A DNA stretch of 64,000 bases, taken from Lolium rigidum (taxonomy: Eukaryota; Streptophyta; Magnoliopsida; Poales; Poaceae). Below, in pieces: positions 22,890 through 35,260 of this stretch (the first letter of the stretch is position 1; each line of letters opens with the position of its first letter). A model generated the notes under the pieces. It had not been told where the DNA came from, made no database searches, and was given only the letters and a program-made list of their open reading frames with translations. Both the position numbers and the translations under genes were made by a program. The stretch is taken from positions 37,380,256 to 37,444,255 of the forward strand of contig NC_061508.1 in assembly GCF_022539505.1 (NCBI RefSeq), in the 5' to 3' direction.

Positions 22890-23991
22890 ATTTGGGTTTT
22901 GTTGTTGTTTCACTCGAGCTTCTCCTGTCCAAGGTTTAACATGAGTTTCATGTTTTCACTAGAGTTTTAAAGAGGTTTCAAAGAAGTGATATGGGTTCCA
23001 CAATGTTTCACTAACGTTTCTAGTTGGCTTCACCATGGTTTCACAAATAAGTTAATAATGCATTGCCACGTTGAATGTGCTTCAGAAGTTCACCATATTA
23101 GCTAGAAAATTATGGAGAGTCTTTCACTATTTTTGGCATGAAACATAGTTTGTTTCATATAAGTTTGAAAGGATGTTGGTTGTTTCACTTTTTCGTATAT
23201 CTCAATATACGATAAAAGTTGATAAAAGTTTCAGCGGATTCACATTTATTTCAATAACTAATGCTTTGTTTTTATGTTCTCCACAACTTGAGCAATATAT
23301 AAAGCATATGAATGCTTTCATGATTTGTCGCCATTTTTTCACATTTAATTATCTATTTTTTTCATTTCCTAATTATGCAACCGTTTCACAAATAATTCAA
23401 TAATGCATGGACTTTAATTTATGAATGTGTTTCATAAGTTGACCATGGGATCCTTCTAGTGTTTCACTTGGATGTGCATGTTTCACATTAATTTGAAAAC
23501 AATCGAGGGTGTTCCACTTTTTCGATCTATGTTCCAAAAGTTTCATACAAGTTTGAAAATGATGTTGGTTGTTTCACTTTTTGTTGATCTCGATGTACGA
23601 TAAAAGTTTCAATTTCTTCACACTTACTTCAATAGTGAATGGTTTATTTTTATGTTTTTCAGATTTTGAGCAATATATAAAGTATATGAATGTTTTCATG
23701 ATTTGTCGCTATTTTTCATATTTAATAATCTAGTTGTTTCACTTTGACAATTAAGCTAGTGTTTCACAAAAAATCAATAATGTATGGGCTATATGAATGA
23801 ATTTCACAAGTTGACCATGGAATCATGCATTCTATATATTGTTTCACTTAGATGGGCATGTTTCACATTAGTCTGAAATGGATTGAGGGTGTTTCGCTTT
23901 TTTGGTATCAAACTAAGATCTAAGTCCAATTGTTTCACAAATAATTCAATAACGCATGGCCTATGGGAATGTGTTTCACAATTTTAACATA
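22890..23991 (+). repeat. TGTTTCAC-type degenerate repeat array, left block
   Basis: Many TTTCAC or TGTTTCAC motifs at irregular spacing. A larger block recurs at 23172 and 23561 (period about 390 bp) and again at 29676 beyond the Helitron, keyed by GATGTTGGTTGTTTCACTTT and by TACGATAAAAGTT. No coding frame. This is the same family as the 30.0-35.3 kb array, in opposite orientation. Confidence 0.8.
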
Positions 23992-24149
23992 TCTACACTA
24001 CTTAAAAATGAGGAACATGTTCCCTATTCTGCCCCACACACCGCTACGACCAAATTTGGTCGTCCATGTTTCACCCGCTCGCTCGCCTCCACCACTCGGA
24101 CGAATATTCGCTGACAAGTGGGCCACCAAGAACGACCAAAACATTTCCC

Positions 24150-24670
24150 TCTTTCCTTCGTGCGGAGCGAGTGTGAGCGGACCGTGCGGGGCTAGGGTTC
24201 CGCGGCGCCGCCATGCCCCGTCCCCGTCCCCAACTCACCCCACCGCCATGCCCCGTCCCCGTCCCCAACTCGCTCCGCCTCCTCGCGCCTGTCGCCGTCG
24301 CATGCTCGTCCCGCGCATCCTCGACGACATCGCGACCAGGATTCGTCCATGGCGCCCAGGAAGGGGCTCCTCGCTGGTGCCCCGTATCATAGAAGATGCG
24401 CTGGATTTGGTGGAGACAGGAATCAGGGAAAAGACCTAGCTCCTCCTTCCGCAGCTCGCTCTCCGGCCGTCCGACGGCGGCTCCCCCTTGCGCCGCCCCC
24501 AATTTGCCGGCTGGCCCCGTGGCCCGGCTCGGCCCTCGCCAGTTCGCCCCCAACTCACCGGCAGCAGCGGAGAGGCCCCCCTCCCCCTCCTGCTCGGCCC
24601 TCTTCTGCTTTAGATCTCGCTGTCACTCGGTCGCCGGGCAAGCCGCTCGCCGCCGCACGCCCGCAAAGCA
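24150..24670 (+). other. GC-rich cargo segment of the Helitron
   Basis: Open frames on both strands with Pro/Arg/Ala-rich translation. A 31-bp unit containing CCATGCCCCGTCCCCGTCCC is tandemly duplicated at about 24210-24270. It looks like a captured 5' UTR/first exon, source unknown. Confidence 0.4.
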
Positions 24671-25553
24671 TGCAGCAAGGTATACATACCTACCTTTGTC
24701 TGCTGTTTATTTTTTTCAAAGAACAGTCTGTTGTTTATTCGGGATCGGTGATCTATGTGCTGTAATGTCAGCGTCTTGTATATGTGATAAACTACCTCGC
24801 GTTGTACACTTTTATCTAACCAGATATGTTAGTATCTCCTCTAAATCAGTTTTACCTAATTTTTTTAAATAATTTGGCCACAAAATGTTCACTGTCAAGA
24901 TAATTTGCAAACTGATGATCACGATCTCAGTACCGTTTTTTTGGAATGACTATGCCACAGATGAAGCCGCCATGGTGCTCGACCGACCACAACAGAAACT
25001 GTTGTTCACCCATGGAAACGCACCACGATCTGAAAAACTCCCGCCTGCTTTTTTTTGCATGAGTGCATGTGCCCTTTTTTTGACTCGATTCTGATTCTTC
25101 TGCGATTTGATTGGCCCAGATGATGGTGGAGGAGGCTAAGGCACGGTACGAGAAAGGAAACCTCTGTTGAAGCAGCACATCGAGATGGACTGCCATTTTC
25201 CAGCTGGAAGTCTGAGCTACCGTCGTCCGAATTAGATTCGCCGAAGAGGGGGCCGCCGTCGCTGGACGCGGCAGCAGTTTGCAGTGCTGACCTATCCAGG
25301 TCGACGAGTCACGCCCCCATGAAGGGACGGGACAGAGACGACGGTGTCGCGCTTGAGAGGAGAAGGGTCGTCTACGGTGGGTGGGGCAGAGGGGGCAGTG
25401 TTGGGGCTGGGCAGTGAGGGTGCTCGAGGTGGTGACCAGAGAGGAAAAGGTGAAGAGCGTGACACATTGGTAGTTCGGTACTATCATTGGGAAGAGTATA
25501 TCTGCTGGTTGAGATTATCAGGTAAAATCTTGTCTTACATCTAAAATATTGTC
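24671..25553. other. Helitron interior, unassigned
   Basis: Intron-like AT-rich DNA, then a mixed region around 25120-25480 with short open segments on both strands. No domain is recognised. Confidence 0.3.
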
Positions 25554-25739
25554 TTGCAAGCGATGGACAGGTTGGTCACGTGGGACGACGAGGAGATGGA
25601 GGCGGGGAAGGAGGTGCTGCGTGAGATCGACCTCGAGATTTGGAGTGGCAAGCTGGCGGCTGTGGTTGGTATGGTTGGCTCCAAGACATCGCTGCTCGGA
25701 TGCATCCTCGGCGAGATGCGCAAGGTCTCTGACAAGGTT
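25554..25739 (+). pseudogene. ABCC (MRP-type) transporter exon fragment, first nucleotide-binding domain
   Basis: The reading LVTWDDEEMEAGKEVLREID then LEIWSGKLAAVVGMVG and LGCILGEMRKVSDKV is the start of NBD1 of a plant multidrug-resistance-associated ABC transporter. Such proteins pump glutathione conjugates or other anions across the tonoplast. The Walker A loop, normally GxVGSGKSSLL, reads GMVGSKTSLL here: one glycine is missing and a serine is threonine, so ATP binding would be lost. The segment ends at a plausible donor (GACAAG then GTTCGT), so exon and intron borders were carried along. The rest of the roughly 1500-residue transporter is absent. This is a classic Helitron-captured exon. 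Whether it is transcribed cannot be told. Confidence 0.85.
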
Positions 25740-28012
25740 CGTACAATCATATTGATTTTCTAAGATCCAACTTCGTTTCATAAATTCTCAAGAGTACGTA
25801 GTGCATATATTCATCTGAAGCAAGCACGTTCATTAATACCAGTGGTTGCGTCTGCACATGTTGGTAGATTCTGAATTTGAAACAAGGCCGGCCCTTCTAT
25901 GCGCAAGAATAAGTGGTTCTACCAATGATTGTATGCTATCAACCATGTAGGGGTGCCACTTCCTCATTTTCTGAAATTAGGAGCATGCTCAGTGATGGAT
26001 CATGTTGAAGTATATAGTACTGTATGACCAGTTTTGGAAGAAAAATAAGTAAACAATTGTGCTGGTTGTGCTTCGGCTCGTTGTTGGGCGGCTTGGTGAT
26101 AGCCCCAGCTTTAGATGTGTGAGGTCATGCACATGGCCCCGATATAGCCACCTCCTTCTCGATCTCGTAGGTATAGCAACAATTGTTGCTAAATTAGTGA
26201 TGGGCTTTGGCATGTTCAAAACCGGTAAAACACGTAACTACGAGACTATAAACGGAACTTTGTAAAAAGCCTCTTGTAATTTTTTTTAACTACCTAAGCA
26301 TGGGACTAATCGGATGCTTCAGGAAATCATTGCAATATTTGCCCCTTTTGTTTTGCCAAATGTTACAGATCATGCACTATGTTTTGCCCCTTTTGTTTTT
26401 GATGAATTGTTGGTAGAAAAATGTAAAACCCAGAAATACAACTATGCTTCAACAATTCGTTGTACTATACAACCTCTAAGCATGAAGTGCGAGTATAAAT
26501 TTTTGGGTTTCCCCTTTCTGGCATGGTCACTAGGTATTTGTTTTTTAGCAGATACTTAATAATCTAGATATTTGTTATTTTACTTGTTTAATCTGTCAAC
26601 CCTATATAGATGCAAAAGCTGCTTATGGACTTTCGTTTGCAGCTGGTTATGTTAGTGGCTCTAGCAATCACCTTGGTATTTGTAATATGCATAAGCAGTC
26701 TAGGATGGTGTTTTGTTTGCTGATAGTTGCATCAGTACTGTTTAACTGTGTTTGTCTACACTTATTTATCCTTTTTCTAACACCAACATCAAGCTGCTTA
26801 TGGATATTTTATATCAAGGCAAGAAGATCTTAAAGATTTAGAAGTTCAGAAAATGCGTGTGTTCATGCAGAATTGGCGTTTTTCCATTATTACAAACCTT
26901 CCCACTTATTATGCTTACCTGCCAATATCATTTTCTCTGCGGTGCCGATTAGTATTGTGCATCCTAACTTATACTGATCTACTAAATGACACCTTCTCTG
27001 TGGTGCATATATTTAATTTGGTTGACCCATATGCACTTATAACTATATAAAACTAATTTTGACACTTCTGACAGTTGCCCTTATTCAAAACATTAATTTT
27101 GATTGATAATTATGCCCACTGAAGATTGTATATGTATTTCTCTTGCTGTAGCTCTAGATGGACCAAGACATCAACAATTTAGATGACATGACAAGCTTGA
27201 TAAAAGGCGAGAAACGAAGCAATATATCCATTGTTCTGTCATTTATTTCCTCGTTCAAATGTCAGTGCATTTGTATAGCTCTCTTATGTGTTGTTTGTGT
27301 CAGCTGCAAAGCTTGCATCAAGAAGTGAATAAACTCAGTGTGCATAAACTCTATGGTTGGTTTTCCTTGCGGTAAATAACTCTGCGAAGTTTTTTGTGTG
27401 TGCTGCTCCAATACGACCCAACTGATCATTTTCCGGTGCACTATCTTATAGTTCGGTTATTCAAAGCATAGCAGGTTGTCTCAGTGATGTTTCTGTACAT
27501 TTGTCCATATCGTTTTTGTCAAAATGCATGTTTGACATTTGGTTCTTTTCTAGGTTGTGTGATTAAGTTATAGGGAAACTTTTTTCGTTAAATACGATTT
27601 ATTTAGGATGCCATAACTGACATCTCCAGCTCCTACACTAAGATATTGGCCAAGGTAAGTAATCCAACTCCTACAGAAGTTTCAAAAGTATATGAACTAT
27701 TTCTTTGACTACAAACAGGATAGTGCTTACATGGGTTAGGATTCCTTCTTCTATTAGAAACCTGGGCATGGCCAGTCAAATAGCTATGAGATATAAATAT
27801 TCACTCGTATGATGACAATTGGTGAAAAAACAAAGTGTTGCAGATTCAAGTATTGAAACTAGGGCGTTTCTCAGTTCTCTCTTCATTATAGTTGGTTGCT
27901 CCTTTTATTTTATAAATAAATTATCTACGACAATTTTTATATTCGAAGTACACCCAAGTACATATTGTATAGTAATTGGTTACTACAACAGTCTCATATA
28001 GTACATGCTTCA
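25740..28012. other. Helitron interior, intron-like, no recognised genes
   Basis: AT-rich with many short ORFs and no protein signal. A short open stretch near 27160 (MDQDINNLDDMTSLIKGE) may be another captured exon, but it is too short to place. Confidence 0.35.
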
Positions 28013-28149
28013 GTAGCTTAAGATACTGCAAAAGGACGTACCCAGTGCTGAGAGCTCCCGCACTGTGCGGGGTCTTGGAAAGGTGTTAGTGGCAAGCCTT
28101 ACCCTCACAAAGTGCAATGTGAGGAGACCGCGTAGCTTAAGATACTGCA
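28013..28149 (-). mobile_element. 5'-truncated Au-type SINE with 18-bp target duplication
   Basis: 28031-28131 matches the 3' part of the grass Au SINE in reverse: GGACGTACCCAGTGCTGAGA, then CTCCCGCACTGTGCGGGGTC and GTTAGTGGCAAGCCTTACCC. It is bounded by perfect 18-bp copies of GTAGCTTAAGATACTGCA (28013-28030 and 28132-28149). The tRNA-like head with the polymerase III boxes is missing, so it is a dead copy. Its insertion post-dates, or was carried with, the Helitron cargo. Confidence 0.88.
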
Positions 28150-29565
28150 CTTAGACAAAATATTTTAGCACCAGGGTCTGACCTCCTAATTTAATATCTC
28201 CATATGCAAACCTATATCACCATGACCTCTCATGCATAACACCATCAGTACCTAGCTAACCTCGATTAGGCCCGAAGATTTTGTAAGCACTTCACACAAT
28301 GGGGAGCTTACTTTGTGAAATTGGGGGCATTTAGAAACAATCGCAAAGATATTATATTACAAGCTACTTACAAATTATGAGTTATATGTTGGTGTAGTAT
28401 ATTTGGATGGTCATGTATTTATTTGCTTTGTATATATCATATTTTTTATTATAAGATAGTGATGAGAAAGAGTGGAGATGAGCATGCCACACAGATGGGC
28501 AGCGATAGTCTCCCCTCTGTTTTTCTGTAATCTACTTTATTCACTTTTGCAGTTGGTTCACACCTTTTGCTTTCTGCCGTTTCTCGGGCCCGGTGTCAGT
28601 GAGATGCAAGAATGACGTGTGAGTTAGTGGGGGTGCTTGCTGGTAGGAAATATGAAGGCCCTTTTCACCCGCGACGTGATACCAGAGTTATACGGTGTCC
28701 GGATGGACTTTTGTCCTCTTTCGCTATAAACACTAAAACATTGTGGATTTAGTTCTTGATATCAGAAATTATTTTTTATCCAGCAGGTGTATATGCAAGG
28801 TGACAAGGACAAAAGAATATGTACATATGCAAGGTGACAAGGGTAGAAGAACATGTACATATGCAAGGTGACAAGGAGTGGAACTGTTATGCAGCTTTGT
28901 TGTTAAACCCAGATGCTAATCCAGTCACCGTAATGTTGAAAGAAATAGTATGCTAATCTAACAAAATTGATTTGGCTACCAACCAGACCAATAATATAAC
29001 AGGATTTATTTCTGATCTCTGGATGTGATGTTTGCACTTAAATGAGCTGTCACCATTTTATTAGGTTTCTCATTGTCTTGGAGCCTCCAGTTTATGTGGA
29101 AGGAAGTTATTATAGAAGATGAAGTAATTTTCGAGAATGACCTAGCTATAAAGATTGCCGAAGTAGACATAGAGAAGGTGTATGTCAGCACAAAACTTTG
29201 ACAATATGCAAGGCCATCGACGAGGTCCCATTTCTGTTGCCGTCTACTGATTTTCTTGCACAATGCATATACAATCGAAATATTGAGTTTATCTTGATTT
29301 GTCGCATGAAGTCTGTACTATCTGTATGACACTTCTAATTGCTGGTTGTTGAGATAACAGTTATGACAACCTAGAACATAGGTCTGGGACTGACCGCGGA
29401 AGAATAAGAAGAGCTAGAACTTGGAACCACGTAGAGGCACAACAATGTTGTCTTGTTATTGCTTTGGTGTTATCGTGTTGTATATTATTTTTATCCCTGA
29501 TTTGTTTCAAATTTTCATAGTGAGTTGTAAATTATATATGTACATTGACAAATAAAATTTAAAGA
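28150..29565. other. Helitron 3' interior, with a small minisatellite
   Basis: A 34-bp unit (TATGCAAGGTGACAAGG plus ATGTACATA) is repeated three times at about 28790-28880. 29080-29200 has a short plus-strand open frame (VIIEDEVIFENDLAIKIAEV) that may be exon-derived. Otherwise unassigned. Confidence 0.45.
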
Positions 29566-29595
29566 CCCGTGGCAACGCACGGGCATTTGTACTAG
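29566..29595 (+). other. Helitron 3' hairpin and CTAG terminus
   Basis: Six-base perfect stem CCCGTG/CACGGG with loop GCAACG, an eight-base spacer, then CTAG. The host T follows. Confidence 0.9.
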
Positions 29596-30015
29596 TTAAT
29601 TACAAAGGGACGGAGGGCATTTCCTTTTCCGCATCAAATGTAGTGTCATCGTTTGTTTAATATAAGTTCAAAAAGGATGTTCGTTGTTTCACTTTGTTTA
29701 TATCAATGTACGATACACGTTTCAATTGGTTCACATTTATTTCAATAATTAATGTTTTTTTTCACAAGTTGAGTAATACATAAATCATATAAATGTTTTC
29801 ATGATTTATCCCTAATATTTCACATTTAATTATCTAGTTGTTTCACTTCATAATTAGGCTAGCGTTTCATACATAATTCAATAATGCGCGGGCTTTAGGA
29901 ATGAATTGACCATGTAATTCTTATAGTGTTTCACTTGGATGGGAATGCCTCACATTATTTTGAAAATACCGGAGGGTGTTTTAGTTTTTCGATCTATGTT
30001 CTAAATCTTTGACAA
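29596..30015 (+). repeat. TGTTTCAC array, right remnant of the left block
   Basis: Continues the repeat interrupted by the Helitron, in the same orientation as 22890-23991. The text from about 29668 to 29750 is also the reverse complement of blocks near 30655-30735 and 32830-32905. Confidence 0.75.
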
Positions 30016-33000
30016 ATGGAGAAATTTTCAATGGTGAACTTTTTCGATCGACGTTCTAATTATCCCATGGTGAACTTGTGAAACATTTGAAGGATTCCAT
30101 GTTCAATTTATGAAACATAATGAAATATTCAATGCATTAATGAAACACCATCAATTTGTTTGTAACTAATTAATGTGAAACATGGACAACGAACTGAAAT
30201 AGTATAAGGATCCCATGGTGAACTTGTGAAACATGATCGTATAACTGATGCATCAATGAAATATTTTTGACCCGGCAGCTTAATTGTGGAAATGAAAGAA
30301 CGGGATTGTTTATATGGGATCCATTTATGAAACACACTCAAATAGGCTCATGCATTATAGAAACAACGTTGATCCATTTGGAGCTAATGTGAAACATGGC
30401 TGACAAACTGAAACACTAGAATGATTCCATGGTCAATGTGTGAAACACAATCCTATAACCAGTGAATTATTGAAAAACTGGCCATCCATTATTGAAACAA
30501 CATTCATTATTTAAACACTGTCACGTGGTGAACTTGTGAAGCGCGATCATTGATCCATTTGAAACTAATGTGAAACACGGCCGAAGAACTCAAACACTAG
30601 AAGGATTCCATGGTCAACGTGTGAAACACAATCCTATAGCGAGTGAATTATTGAAATAAATGTGAACCAATTGCAACTTTTATCGTACAAGGAGATAAAA
30701 AAATGAGAAGCAACGAACATCCTTTTTGAAACACAAATGTATAGCTAGTAAATTATTGAAACACCAACCATCCATTTGTAACTAATGTGAAACATTCCTA
30801 GAGAACTGAAACACTAGAAGGGTTCCATGGTGTACTTGTGAAACACAAATGTATAGTCCATGCATTATTGAAAAACTGTCCATCCATTCATAATCAAATG
30901 TGAAACATACCTGAAAAACCGAAACACTACAAGGATCCCTTGGTGAATTTGTGAAACATTTGAAGGATTCTATGTTTAACTTGTGAAACATAATGAAATA
31001 GCTCATGCATTAGTGAAATACCATCCATTCATTTGTAACTAATGTGAAGCATGGACCGTGAACTGAAATAATAGAAGAATCACATGGTGAACTTGTGAAA
31101 CACGATCCTATAGCATCTAAATCATTGGAATAATTGTGAACCAGGAACTTAATTCAGGAAATGAAACAGCGGGATTATTTATATGGTGATCTATTTTATG
31201 AAACACAACCAACCCATGTTTTATCCATTTAGAACTAAAGTGAAACATGGCTGACGAACTGAAACACTAGAAGGATTCCATGGTCGACGTGTGAAACACA
31301 ATCCTGTAGCCCATGAATTATTGAAACACCGTTCATCCATTTTAAACTAATGTGAAACATATCCTGAGAACTGAAATACTAGAAGGATTCCATGGTCAAC
31401 TTTTGAAATACAATTGTACAGTCGTTGCATTATTTAAGCATCGTCCATCCATTTATAATCTAATGTGAAACATACCCGACAAACTGAAACACTACAAGGA
31501 TCTATGGTGAACTTGTGAAATATTTGAAGGATTATATGTTAAATTTGTGAAACATAATGAAATATCCCATGGATGAACGAAACAACATCAATTCATTTGT
31601 AACTATGGACAACGAACTGAAACAGTATAAGGATCTCATGGTGAACTTGTGAAACACGATCGTATAACTGAAGCATCACTGAACTATTTGTGAACCGTTA
31701 ATTGTGGAAATGAAACAACGGGATTATGTATATGGGATCCATTTATAAAACACACTCAAATAGGCCCATGCATTATAGAAAGACCGTTGATCCAATTATA
31801 CCTAATGTGAAACATGGGCGACGAACTAAAACACTACAAGGATTCCATGCTCAACCTGTGAAACAAAATCCTATAGCCAGCGAATTATTGAAACACCGAC
31901 AATACATTATTGAAACACCATCCCATGGTGAAATTGTGAAAAACGATCGTTGATCCATTTGGAGCTATTGTGAAACTTGGCCGACAAACTGAAACACTAG
32001 AAGGATTTCATGGTCAATGTGTGAAACACAATCTTGTAGCCCATGAATTATTGAAAGACCGTTCATCCATTTATAACTAATGTGAAACATATATGGAGAA
32101 CTAAAATACCAGAAGGATTACATGGTCAACTTGTGAAAAACGATTGTATAGTAAATGCATTATTAAAACACCGTCCATAAATTCATAATCTAATGTGAAA
32201 CATACCCGACAAACTGAAACACTACAAGAAGGATCCCATGGTGAACTTGTGAAACTTTTGACGGAGTCTATGTTAAATTTGTGAAACATAATGAAATATC
32301 CCATGCATTAATGAAATAACGTACATCAATTCATTTGTAACTAATGCGAAACATGAACAACGAATTGAAACAGTATAAGGATCCCATGGTGAACTTGTGA
32401 AATAGGGCCGTATAACTGATTCATCACTGAAATATTTGTGAACCAGTAGCTTAATTGTGGAAATGAAACAACGGAATTATTTATATGGAATCCATTTATG
32501 AAACACACTCAAATAGGCCCATGTGTTATATAAACATCGTTTATCCATTTGGAGCTAATGTGAAACATGGCTGACAAACTGAAACCCTAGAAGGATTCCA
32601 TGATCAACATGTGAACCACAATCCTATAACCAGTGAATTATTGAAATACCGTCCATCCATTATTGAAACAACGTTCATTATTTAAGCATTGTCCCGTGGT
32701 TTTCTTGTGAAACACGATCTTTGATCCATTTGAAACTAATGTGAAACATGGCCGACGAACTCAAACACTATAGAAGGATTCCATGGTCAACGTGTGAAAC
32801 ACAATCCTATAGCGAGTGAATTATTGAAATAAATGTGAACCAATTGCAACTTTTATTGTACATTGAGATAAAAAAAAGGAGAAGCAACAAACATCCGTTT
32901 TGAAACACAAATGTATAGCCAGTAAATTATTGAAACACGGACTATTTGTAACTAATGTGAAACATGCCTAGAGAACTGAAACACTAGAAGGATTCCATGG

Positions 33001-35260
33001 TGTACTTGTGAAACACAAATGTATAGTCCATGCATTATTATTGAAAACCGTCCATCCATTGATAATCAAATGAGAAACATACCCGATGAACTGAAACACT
33101 AGAAGGATCCCATGGTAAAGTTGTGAAACATTTGAAGGATTCTATGTTCAACTTGTGAAACATAATGAAATAGCCCATGCATTAATGAAACACCATCCAT
33201 TCATTTGTAACTAATGTGAAAAATTGGTGGTGAACTAAAACAAATAGAAGGATCCCATGGTGAACTTATGAAACACGGTCCTATAGCTTCTACATCATTG
33301 AAATAAGTGTGAACCATCAACTTAATTGAGGGAATGAAACAACATGATTATTTATATGGTGATCCATTTTATGAAACAAAGCCAAATAGGCCCATGCATT
33401 ATCCATTTGGAACTAAAGTGAAACATGGCCGACGAACTTAAACACTAGAAGGATTCCATGGTCGACGTGTGAAACACAATCATGTAGCCCATGAATTATT
33501 GAAACACCGTTCATCCATTTGTAACTAATGTGAAACATATCCGGATAACTGAAATACTAGAAGGATTCCATGGTCAACTTGTGAAACACGATTGTATAAT
33601 CCATGCAGTATTGAAACACCGTCCATCCATTTATAATCTAATGTGAAACATACCCGACAAACTGATACACTATAAGGATCCCATGGTGAACTTGTGAAAC
33701 ATTTGAAGGATACTATGTTCAATTTGTGAAACATAATGAAATATCCCATGCATTAATGAAACACCATCAATTCATTTGTAACTAATGTGAAGCATGGACA
33801 ACAAACTGAAATAGTATAAGGATCCAATGGTGAACTTGTGAAACACGATCGTATAACTGATGCATCACTGAAATATTTGTGAACCAACAACTTAATTGTT
33901 GAAATGGAACAACGAGATTATTTATGTGGGATCCATTTATGAAACACACTGAAATAGGCACATGCATTATAGAAACACCGTTGATCCATTTGGAGCTAAT
34001 GTGAAACATGGCCGGCGAAACTAAAATACTAGAAGGATGCCATGTTGAACGTTTGAAACACAATCCTTTAGCCAGTGAATTATTAAAACACCGGCCATCT
34101 ATTTGTAAATAATGTGAAACATTCCTTGAGAACGGAAACACTAGTAGGATTCCATGGTCTACTTGTGAAACACGAATGTATAGTCCATGCATTATTGAAA
34201 AACCGTCCATCCATTCATAATCTAATGTGAAACATACCCTGTGAACTGAAACAATAGAAGAATTCCATGCTGAACTTGTGAAACATTTGAAGGATTTCTA
34301 TGTTCAACTTGTGAAACATAATGAAATAGCCCATGCATTAATGAAACACCATCCATTCATTTGTAACTAACGTGAAACATGGACGGTGAACTGAAACAAT
34401 AGAAGGATCCCATGATGAACTTGGGAAACACGGTCCTATAGCTGATACATCATTGAAATAATTGTGAACCAACAACTTAATTGAGGAAATGAAACAACTG
34501 GATTATTGATATGGTGATCCATTTTATGAAACACAGCCAAATAGGACCACACATTATCCATTTGGAACAAAAATGAAACATGACTGACGAACTGAAACGC
34601 TAGAAGCATTCCATGGTCGACTTGTGAAACACAATCATATAGCCCATGAATTATTGAAACACTGGTCAACCGGTTGTAACTAATGTGAAACATATCCAGA
34701 GAACTGAAATACTAACCTCGGGAATGAACTAAAACACTATAAGGATCCCGTGGTCATTTTGTGAAACACAATCCTATAACCCATGCATCATTAAACATTT
34801 GTGAAACAATGGGTTAATTGTGCAAATGAAACAACAAGATTATTTATATGGTGATCCATTCTATGAAACACAGTCAAATTAATAGCCCATGCATTATTGA
34901 AGTGCCAACCATCCATTTGGAACTAATACGAAACATGTCCGACGAACTGAAACACCAAATGCATTCCATGGTCAATTTGTGAAACACAATCGTATAATCC
35001 ATACATTATTGAAACACTTGTCGATCCAGTTGTAAGTAATTAATGTGAAACATGCCAGACGAACTGAAATACTAGAATGATTCCATGGTGAGTTTGTGAA
35101 ACAGTTGAAGGATTACATGTTCAACTTGTGAAACATAATCAAATAGCCCATGGATTTGTAACTGATGTGAAACATGGACGGTGAACTGAAACACTAGAAG
35201 GATCCCATGGTGAAGGATTCCTATAGCTCATGCCTCATCGAAATATTTCTGAAACTGCAC
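30016..35260 (-). repeat. GTGAAACA array in inverted orientation with a higher-order unit of about 2.18 kb
   Basis: Dozens of imperfect units of about 100-115 bp in the pattern AACTAATGTGAAACATGG, GAACTGAAACACTAGAAGGA, TCCATGG, CTTGTGAAACAC, ATTATTGAAACACCG. Landmarks repeat at long range: a TTGCAACTTTTAT block at 30673 and 32846; variants with GGACAACGAACTG at about 30.13, 31.59, 32.32 and 33.77 kb; variants with the GTGAACTG form at about 31.04, 33.21, 34.37 and 35.16 kb. The repeating order gives a 2.17-2.19 kb tandem duplication (about 30.1-32.3 and 32.3-34.5 kb). No coding frame. The family is unknown to me. Confidence 0.8.

Larger units (their letters stand above)
23992..29595 (+). mobile_element. 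Non-autonomous Helitron carrying gene fragments
   Basis: The 5' end TCTACACTACTTAAAAATG and the 3' end with hairpin CCCGTG-GCAACG-CACGGG (29566-29583), eight bases, then CTAG, are canonical grass Helitron termini. It sits exactly between a host A (23991) and T (29596), with no target duplication. There is no Rep/helicase ORF, so it is non-autonomous. Near the 5' end are two perfect palindromes, GGAACATGTTCC (24012-24023) and CGACCAAATTTGGTCG (24047-24062). Cargo includes a GC-rich exon-like region (24.15-24.67 kb), an ABCC transporter exon, a SINE and a minisatellite. It interrupts the TGTTTCAC repeat array. Confidence 0.88.

Noticed and set aside
28031..28131. tRNA-like gene
   Set aside because: The segment is the 3' part of a SINE without A and B boxes. 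It has an 18-bp target duplication and no cloverleaf.
29600..29620. GGGACGGAGGGCAT, resembling a Stowaway MITE terminus
   Set aside because: Only one short imperfect half was seen, with no partner inverted repeat or TA duplication found nearby.
32101..34693. Repeated small ORFs of the form FHKLNIDSFKCFTSSPWDP
   Set aside because: They are chance frames in the GTGAAACA repeat and recur simply because the DNA repeats. Stops and shifts differ in each copy.
22890..35260. CRISPR-like or centromeric satellite array
   Set aside because: The units are degenerate with variable spacing and no unique spacers, and the context is eukaryotic with nested transposons. Nothing links it to centromere satellites.
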